Below are positions 57,355 through 64,000 of a DNA stretch of 64,000 bases, one piece after another. The stretch's first letter is position 1; each line of letters starts with the position of its first letter. The stretch lies in the NCBI GenBank assembly GCA_029844215.1, contig CM056732.1, positions 51,321,007 to 51,385,006 on the forward strand. The letters are read 5' to 3'. The notes beneath the pieces are model-generated. The model was not told the origin of the DNA, did not search any database, and saw nothing but the letters and a program-made list of their open reading frames with translations. Source of the stretch: Przewalskia tangutica. Lineage: Eukaryota > Streptophyta > Magnoliopsida > Solanales > Solanaceae. A program made the position numbers and the translations under genes.

Positions 57355-59149
57355 CCCCTCCTTGTGAAGACTTATTCATTCACTCCTCACTTTGTCTAAG
57401 TCTTGAAATCCTCCCTCTCCTTGTTGTTGCTCTTGTCCAACTCCCCTCTCCCCCAGAAAGGCCTTGGTGAGAACACCCTCCACTAGCCTAGTTGTGCTAG
57501 CCAGAGCCTACCATGGTAGAAAGTTGTCTTCCAGTATTGTTATAATGCCCAAAATACCTTAGCCTTGTACCTAGTAGTATTCCAAAGATACCTCTTTACA
57601 TAGAGTCCGGAAATACTACCTTTTGTCCTTTTTAGTCTCAAACCGAAACCCTAAGGAAATCTTCATTGTTTGATTGAAGTATTTAAGTAGAAGTTGGTTA
57701 GAACTTCTAAGGGTTGTTTGGAGCACCCGGAGTTGGAGCTAAACGTTGCTAAGGATCGACATTTAACTTGGATAATTATGGGCTTATCGAGGTAATTATC
57801 TTGTCCCTCTATTTGTAATTGGAAATTACATGTTGTTAGAATATATAGTTGAAGTATACTATATATAGAACTAAGCTTAGTACTGCGGCAATGTCTTTTG
57901 ACTTAAGCCTGAAGAATAAAGAAAAGAACTGAACTGTATTTACATAGGACTGTATTGCAGTAGACTTGTGTAGTATTACTGAGTAGAATTGTACACGTCC
58001 GGTTAGACGTGTAAAACCCCCCCCTGGTTGGCTTGGTGGCCGGCCTCGATAGAGGAGGAGATTTACGCTGTTGCGGGGGGGGGGGAGGTGCTGCCGAATT
58101 TTCTGTAGAGAAATGGAACCTTGTGTTTTGAAGTTAATAGACGTTTGTGACCTTTTTAGGTGAAAGTACTAAGAGTAGCGTATTCTACTTGAGGAGTGGA
58201 AAGGGCTAGCAAGGTTGTAGTACTTGGAGCATTTTGCTTATTGTCGATACTCGTCGCGAGGTATGTGAACCTCTTCCTATCTCTTCTAGCATGATATGTG
58301 TGAACTATGTAGTACGGTGAAGCGTCATGTGTTAACGTGTTTGATTGTTGTTAAAACATAAAGTGTTATAACGGCTTTATGGGAAGTTGGTTATAACAGC
58401 TTTATGTAGGTAAGAAAATACTTTGTGGTTTTAAAAGGTAACTGATGTGAATTATAACTGGCTTGTTATAATAAAGAACTTGATGTATTTCAAAAGATTT
58501 ATAAATCGTTTTGAAGGGAGAGTAATACTTGGTTTTTGAAAACTTAAGAGTTATACTAGCTTTATGGGAAGTTAGGTATAACGGCTTAAGAATGTTTCTT
58601 GATTTGAATCAGATTGTGTATCGCCAAACCACTGCAGCGTTAATAAAGGAAAATGTACTGACTAATGAGTTGTATTATTAAAACCAGTAGAAACCTCCAT
58701 CTGCATAGAAACTAAGATGAGACAAAATGATATTACATTTTCTAGGTCATGCTTTGTAGTAAGATTATTATAAACAAGAATAACCTATTCACACATAAGA
58801 CTTATGTTACTCAAATGTTTTAAAAGAGATTAAGACTATGAGTTATGAAACCTTTCTAAAATAAGTGACTTGAGCATTTGAATTTAGGCAAACTTGAACG
58901 TTTGAAAATAATGTTGTTACTTGATTTTACAAAAGGGGAAGCATTTTGTTTACTTAAAAAGATAGTCACTATTTTTATACTACGGGTATTGTGTGACTTA
59001 TGTGAAAGAAACGGATCTTTTAAAAAGAGTTAATGTATGTAACACTTTAGGGTTAAAACCTGGGTTCTTTGAGTTGTGTATAACTTGCCTATGCTTGTTG
59101 TTGTAAAACTTGCCTACGTTTGCGTATGATAGACTTGTTGTGCAAGGAA

Positions 59150-59350
59150 TGTATTTCACTCGACTACCGGTTCATCCGGGAATGTATTTCACTCGACTAC
59201 CGGTTCATCCGGGAATGTATTTCACTCGACTCAGGTTAAATCCGGAATGTATTTCACTCGACTCTGGGTTCATCCGAATGTATTTCACTCGACTCCGGTC
59301 ATCGGAATGTATTTCACTCGATTCAGGTACATCGGAATGTATTCCACACG
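59150..59350. repeat. 33-bp tandem repeat in F 3' LTR
   Basis: Two perfect units are followed by about four diverged units with ATGTATTTCACTCGA. It corresponds to 53902-54110 but with fewer perfect units. Confidence 0.88.
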
Positions 59351-60302
59351 TTCTATACTTGGTCCGTGAGATGGGCGAGAGACATGTTATGCGTATCACC
59401 TGATTTGTACCTAGGCTGGCGGTGAGGAAGGAGTTCCACGGGCGTGAGGATGACTTGAGGCGTGAGACCACGACTTGATATAATCATATGTGTTGGATGC
59501 GTAGTTTGGCTATCATACATGTCTCCGCTTTGTATAGTAGTATGATTTCATTCTGATATTTTACGATTTCACATACTTGGTACTGTTGTCGACCTCCTTG
59601 GGCTGCGTTCATCTGCGGTAGAAGTACATCGGCCGTGGATCTCGCCATGTGATCACGATTGTTGCGTTAGGAAGCTCCGTTTTCTCCGAGGCTTATCTTT
59701 TGGTATGTGTTCTGAGTTGTAGGTTCTTGTACATTGAGGTATGGCGGGCCCTGTCCGTCATAGTCGTTGTAAATCTTAAGTGCAGTAATCTGTTGTGGGC
59801 GGGGTTGTAAAAAGGATTAAAGCATTCGGGTTTTATGTATATCGAAGGCAAGCTATTTTTGGTTGCTTTGTTTATTTATTATATCTCTTGTTTCATGACT
59901 CATGTTTTATTTTCCAGGTTTTCTCGATGTTGTATCACTAGGGTGCAGGGTAAGGCACGATCCACGGGCCGAGTCGGGGTGTGACAACCTCTACCTGCGG
60001 CATGAACGCAGCCCCCCGAAGGATGTCAGTACAACAGGTACCAAGTATGCGAAACTAAAAATACTGCAGTTAAATCATAACAGTCCAAAACAAAACAGGA
60101 GATATGTATGATAACAAAACTACAGTTCACAATATAAAAGCGATGTATGGGGACTCACGCCCTCAAGTCATCACTCAACCATAACTATGGGTCTCACGCC
60201 CACAACATCAATCATGTTCGCATCATGGCCACATGCCCCCGGAATTCTCCATCGGTGCAGACATGTCCAGGATGCAACAATAATAACAATGTACAATCAG
60301 AA

Positions 60303-60610
60303 TGGAAGCATACTCGTGGGCCACCCATCGTGTCAGTATATCCAAGCCAATTTACAAGATAACACTCCTAATGGAAGCATACCCGTGGGCCACCCATCGT
60401 GTCAGTATGTCCAAAAGGAAGTAACAAGTTAACAATCAAAAAAGGAAGCATACTCGTGGGCCACCCATCGTGTCAGTATGTCCCCAAAACAAATAACAAG
60501 ATAACTCTCCTAATGGAAGCATACCCGTGGGCCACCCATCGTGTCAGTATGTCCAAAAGGATCGATTAGTGGAAGAATACCCTTGGGCCACCCATCGTGT
60601 CAGTATGTCC
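60303..60610. repeat. spaced minisatellite in E LTR, five units
   Basis: A conserved ~40-base core with 'gtgggccacccatcgtgtca' and GTATGTCC recurs at 60303, 60372, 60443, 60514 and 60570. The spacings are 69, 71, 71 and 56. The cores are separated by variable AC-rich spacers. Confidence 0.9.
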
Positions 60611-61059
60611 ATCAATCACTCAGATAGCCGGCCCTCCAACGAGAGACGCGGTAGCACAGAAATACCATACTTGCACAACAAAGGCTATCACCACAAGCAT
60701 AGGCAAGTTTAATCATACTCACAGACATTTATTTTATTACAACAAATCCGGTTTTTAACCCCAAGGTACTACATACATTTATCCTTTCACAAAGACCTCT
60801 TTTTACGTAAAACAACTCGATACTATTATTCGTAGTACCAAATACGTTCATGTTTTAGAATTAAGTACTTTACACTATTTTAAACCAAGTGGCTTGCACT
60901 TTTTAGAACAACGTCAAGTAACAACATTCTTTTCCAAAAGTTCAAGTGTGCCTAATTTCAGATACTCGAGTCTTTTAGTTTCGAAAGATTTCATAGTTTA
61001 TAGTCTTAATCAAATAACGTACTCTCTTTTAAATCAATAAGCCTTATGTGTGAGTAGGT

Positions 61060-61230
61060 TATTCTTTGTTTATAACAATCTTATAAAAGCAGCCATGATC
61101 TAGGAAATGTAATATCATTTTGTCTCATCTTAGCTTCTATGCAGATGGAGGTTTCTACTGGTTTTTAATAATACTTCATTATTCAATACATTTCCCTTTA
61201 TTAGCGCTGCAGTGGTTTGTTCGATACTTA
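61060..61230 (-). repeat. shared LTR cassette (E LTR copy)
   Basis: It has the same block as A1 3607-3765, including 'aaagcagccatgatctagga' and 'ttctatgcagatggaggttt'. Confidence 0.68.
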
Positions 61231-62406
61231 TTCTGATTTCCGAAATCAGTAAAACATTATTCCTTTTAAAAACCAAGTACTCATTACTCACGAATGAGGT
61301 TTCACACTTTTAACAAAATTCATATCAATTCAATTAAGTCAAGTCTCTTAACTTCTAAAATCAGTAAACCATTCTCTTTATCTCTCTTAAGTCGTTATAC
61401 CTAACTTCCCATAAAGCTGGTATAACTCTTAAGCTTTTAAAACCAAGTATTCTCTTCTTTCAAAAAGGTTTCTTAATTCTTTTGAAATACTTTAAGGTTC
61501 TTATTATTCAGGCTTAAGTCAAAAGACATTTCCGTACAACTACGTTCAGTTAACACACGTACGTCTACCGTACTATATATATATTCTTTTAAAACATCAT
61601 GCTCAAGAGTATAGGAAGAATCACATACCTCGCGACGATTATCGACTATTAGCAAAACGCTCCACGGCTATAACCCGGCTAGCCTTGTCCACCTTCCAAG
61701 TAGTACATGCTACTCGCAGAACATTCAACCAATAAAGGTTATAAGTCTACTAAATACGATCCTATGTAAATCTGATTTAAACTTCTACTCTAATATTCTT
61801 CTGATGTGATTTCAGTTCAAGTCTTTTCTGTAATATCCTTCTATTACAGTTCAATTCTCTTCTATGAATCTTATATTCATTTCTATACAACTACAGTATG
61901 TAATTTCCAATTACAATAGGAGGATAGGATTATTTACCTCGGTAAGCCCAAAATTATCCAAGTATAAATGTCGATCTTGAGCAACGTTTAGCTCCTACTC
62001 TGGGCGCTCCAACCCGCTCCAAACAACCCTTTAGAAGTTCTACGCAACTTCTTCTTAATCCTTCAACCGGCTATGAAGATTTTCTTAGGGTTTCGTTTTG
62101 AGACAAAAAGGACATAAGGTAGTATTTCCGGACTCTTCGTATAGAGGTAACTTTTGGAATACTACAAGGTATAAGGCTAAGGTATTTTGGTATAGCAACA
62201 ATACTTGGAGAGTATTTTCTACCAAGAGGGGGGGTATTTTCACGAGAACAACACCACAAGGAGGGGGGGTACTTTCGGCCGAGGGGAGGGCTCTCGGCGA
62301 GGGCCTCACAAAGGGGAGGAGGCTGGGGCGAGAACTTGACACAAAGGGGAGAGGGCTTTCAAGACTTAGAACAATTTTTGGATGAAGAAGTTCATCAACT
62401 AAGGGG

Positions 62407-62414
62407 TATTTATA
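62407..62414 (-). promoter_or_regulatory. E LTR TATA box
   Basis: The minus strand reads TATAAATA in the context CTATAAATACC, about 400 bases before the LTR end, as in G. Confidence 0.6.
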
Positions 62415-62803
62415 GGCGATCAATGGCAACCAATGGCGAGATGAAGCCAAGTGCCATGCAAGTGTAGGGTGAGGATTCATCCATGTGTACCTTATCCATC
62501 TACTACACAAAATATCCTACCTAACCTTGACTAAAGAAAAGCCAAGAAAATCGTCCACTTTGGCCCAATGTTGCGTCGATGAGGTGACAAGTGTCACCTC
62601 CCGTTGGTCCAAAATATTTCATCTCTCGGAAAAATCCGCAAAATAATAAATGACATAGCGGAATTTTCCCTTCGCAAAGTTTGTAAAGCGTTTATTCAAC
62701 GATTCTTTTGGTGCTTGTGAACAAAATTTTCCGCTTGCCTACTTTAAGGCTCAAAACTTTCTACGTCGTCCTCACGTATACTCTGGAAATACGAGGTATA
62801 ACA

Positions 62804-62834
62804 TTCTCCTCGCCGAAACATTCGTCCGAATGTT
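62804..62834 (-). other. E polypurine tract and palindrome
   Basis: The minus-strand tract (GGCGAGGAGAA) is less pure than in the others. The palindrome AACATTCG-TC-CGAATGTT (plus strand) at 62817-62834 has a two-base loop but an intact 8-bp stem. Confidence 0.8.
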
Positions 62835-62999
62835 CCTTCTCAAGCGGATAACGATAAAGTTCCTCTAACAAGTTGCCAACGCCACGGCGCCACGAAATAA
62901 CACCACGTTCTCTTCCTTCCTTACTCGTCGTGCCGCTTCTCGAACACTTGAACTCTTCTAGCATACGTACCATACCTCGGTCATCAACGGTTTCAAAAC

Positions 63000-63235
63000 T
63001 TTGGAGTCGCACCTCGAACTTGGTCATCTTACTAGCCTCAATCTCCGCCAGGCCATTTCGGCCTTCACGATCGCTTGCGGTCGAACATATACACGAACTC
63101 ATACGATGGTCATCTAAACTTGGGCCTAGCATCCTCGTGACCCTACCACTGGCGGGACCACCTCGACCCGACCCACAAAGCAGGCGCGGGTTGGCCTCGA
63201 TCTACCCTCAACCCGGCAGTTTATCGCCCAACTCT
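63000..63235 (-). other. E copy of the conserved post-gag segment
   Basis: It lies within a 123-residue minus-strand open frame (63132-62761) containing GLAEIEASKMTKFEV. That frame runs on into the palindrome and the LTR, so it is probably fortuitous outside the conserved part. Confidence 0.65.
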
Positions 63236-63575
63236 TGTTTTCCGATTGAACAATCTTACCTATTCAAGTCGAGCTACCACTTTCATCTTACACCACCACG
63301 GAATTATCTCACAATACATCTATACGCAAACCAAGTATATTGACAAAGACTAACCGTAAAATCTTTTATTCAAGCCTACTTACATCTAAGGTCTCAACGG
63401 GTAATACTCTAATGTTCATACCTTCCCTGCCCCCATACTTATTCTTTCAACTAACCATGTCTCTTAACCACAATATACACAATGCTATCTGTACATAGTA
63501 CACAACATATAATCATCGTATCACGTATGCAAAACTCTAGAGGGTTAAGGATATACCTGTATCTACCGTTTTACT

Positions 63576-64000
63576 CTAATCACGCACCGCCTGCAGGCAT
63601 AATGTAGAAGGTGATGAACCAGCCATAGATCCAGTAGTCTGTGCTGCCCCACCAGTGCTACCTCCGGTCGGACAGTTTCTCGCAAAATGGCCCTGCTGGC
63701 CGCATGTAAAACAAACTCCCGAACTAGCACGACACTCCCCACTATGGAGTCTACCACAACGGCCACAACGAGGTAGGGGTGGCACCGCTAACACCCGCTT
63801 CTCCGAAAATCCCGAACCTCGAGCCACGACCGCTCCCGAATACTGGATGCCACAAGATTGTGGAGGACCACTCAGTCTTTAGCGGAGGCGCATAACTAGT
63901 CTCACTGAGGCGGTCCGCCTCGAAAGTCGCCAAAGACCTGCTGCTCGCCTCTTCTGCTGATCTCGGTCATTCCGTCGACCTCTCCGCTCCTCACACCCAA
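63576..64000 (-). pseudogene. gag: E gag, C-terminal part (runs off the window)
   Basis: On the minus strand 63827-63576 reads PRCGRCGRLHSGECR and the intact zinc knuckle CFTCGQQGHFARNCP (C-x2-C-x4-H-x4-C), then a glycine-rich tail. It is the best-preserved knuckle in the window. Upstream (63933-63751) the frame differs, with TFEADRLSETSYAPPL, so at least one frameshift is present. The N-terminal part lies beyond 64000. Below 63576 no protease follows; the post-gag segment is next, as in A1. Confidence 0.78.

Larger units (their letters stand above)
51691..59986 (+). mobile_element. F: complete gag-only Ty3/gypsy LTR element
   Basis: It is flanked by ACCTC at 51686-51690 and 59987-59991. LTRs 51691-54738 and 56905-59986 (about 3.05 kb) enclose a 2,166-bp internal region with primer site, gag remnant, post-gag segment, palindrome and polypurine tract. 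There is no pol. LTR ends are TGTTATACCCC and GTGACA, the same subgroup as G, E and S1. It is inserted inside the LTR of E and is therefore younger than E. The 33-bp repeat differs in copy number between its two LTRs. Confidence 0.92.
56905..59986 (+). repeat. F 3' LTR
   Basis: It starts TGTTATACCCCGTATTTCC and ends GGGTGTGACA. TATAAATA is at 57347-57354. The 33-bp array has only two perfect units here. Confidence 0.92.
59992..62803 (-). repeat. E 3' LTR, second segment
   Basis: It resumes after the F duplication with CTACCTGCGGCATGA, the expected continuation. It ends GAGGTATAACA. It contains the array at 60303-60610, the shared cassette at 61060-61230 and a TATA box. Confidence 0.88.
51299..64000 (-). 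mobile_element. E: gypsy element running off the window, split by F
   Basis: The left (3') LTR is 51299-51690 plus 59992-62803, about 3.2 kb in all. It starts TGTCACGACCCG and ends GAGGTATAACA. The internal region starts at 62804 with tract, palindrome, post-gag segment and gag, all minus. No pol is seen before the window ends inside gag. The presence of the post-gag segment instead of a chromodomain suggests it is gag-only. The bases before it are CATTT, a candidate 5-bp duplication whose partner is outside. Confidence 0.85.

Noticed and set aside
60303..60610. CRISPR-like array (repeats with spacers)
   Set aside because: Plant retrotransposon LTR context, no cas genes, irregular last spacing and only five imperfect repeats. 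It is called a spaced minisatellite instead.
62761..63132. 123-residue minus-strand open frame in E
   Set aside because: It runs through the conserved post-gag segment but continues across the palindrome, the polypurine tract and into the LTR. It is broken in the homologous copies, so it is not called as a gene.

Overview
This window reads as a heterochromatic, repeat-saturated stretch of a flowering-plant nuclear genome. I see no host protein gene, rRNA or tRNA. Almost every base from about 772 to 64000 belongs to retrotransposons. They are mainly Ty3/gypsy elements of the Tekay/Del chromovirus type (RT with FIDDILVYS, integrase, C-terminal chromodomain, primer-binding site for initiator tRNA-Met) and their gag-only relatives. 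There is also a Ty1/copia element and a 5'-truncated RTE-type LINE. The LINE 3' tail and the style of the gypsy and copia proteins recall Solanaceae or another asterid; that placement is recall, not a search result.

The layout is a nest of insertions, anchored by matching 5-bp target-site duplications (TSDs). An old element C (minus strand; left LTR from about 772, internal region 15200-16598, right LTR from 16599) is the outer host. In its left LTR sit gag-only element A1 (2460-11814, TSD TTAAT) and solo LTR S1 (11856-14034, TSD ACAAC). In its right LTR sit solo LTR S2 (17540-20470, TSD GCGGT) and element D (from 21448). D carries the only pol-bearing gypsy element, G (23109-33073, TSD ATAAG). 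D stops at about 33510, where a copia-associated LTR/leader fragment H1 begins. H1 is split by gag-only element A2 (34337-43761, plus strand, TSD ATGCG). Next come an unassigned AT-rich stretch, the LINE, the copia gag/PR/INT remnant, its leader and its 5' LTR (50007-51298). Gypsy element E starts at 51299 and runs off the window; its left LTR is split by gag-only element F (51691-59986, plus strand, TSD ACCTC).

The gag-only elements A1, A2 and F (E probably too) share gag core, leader, tRNA-Met primer site, polypurine tract and LTR ends with the pol-bearing element G. This fits non-autonomous partners mobilised by a G-like element (inference). Two shared internal features stand out. One is a perfect 8-bp-stem palindrome beside the polypurine tract in all six elements where that end is visible. 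The other is a roughly 200-bp segment downstream of gag, present in A1, A2, C, E and F but not seen in G. The LTRs are long (2.2-3.6 kb) and carry different minisatellites in a comparable sub-terminal zone. All reading frames are broken by stops or frameshifts, so nothing here looks currently autonomous.
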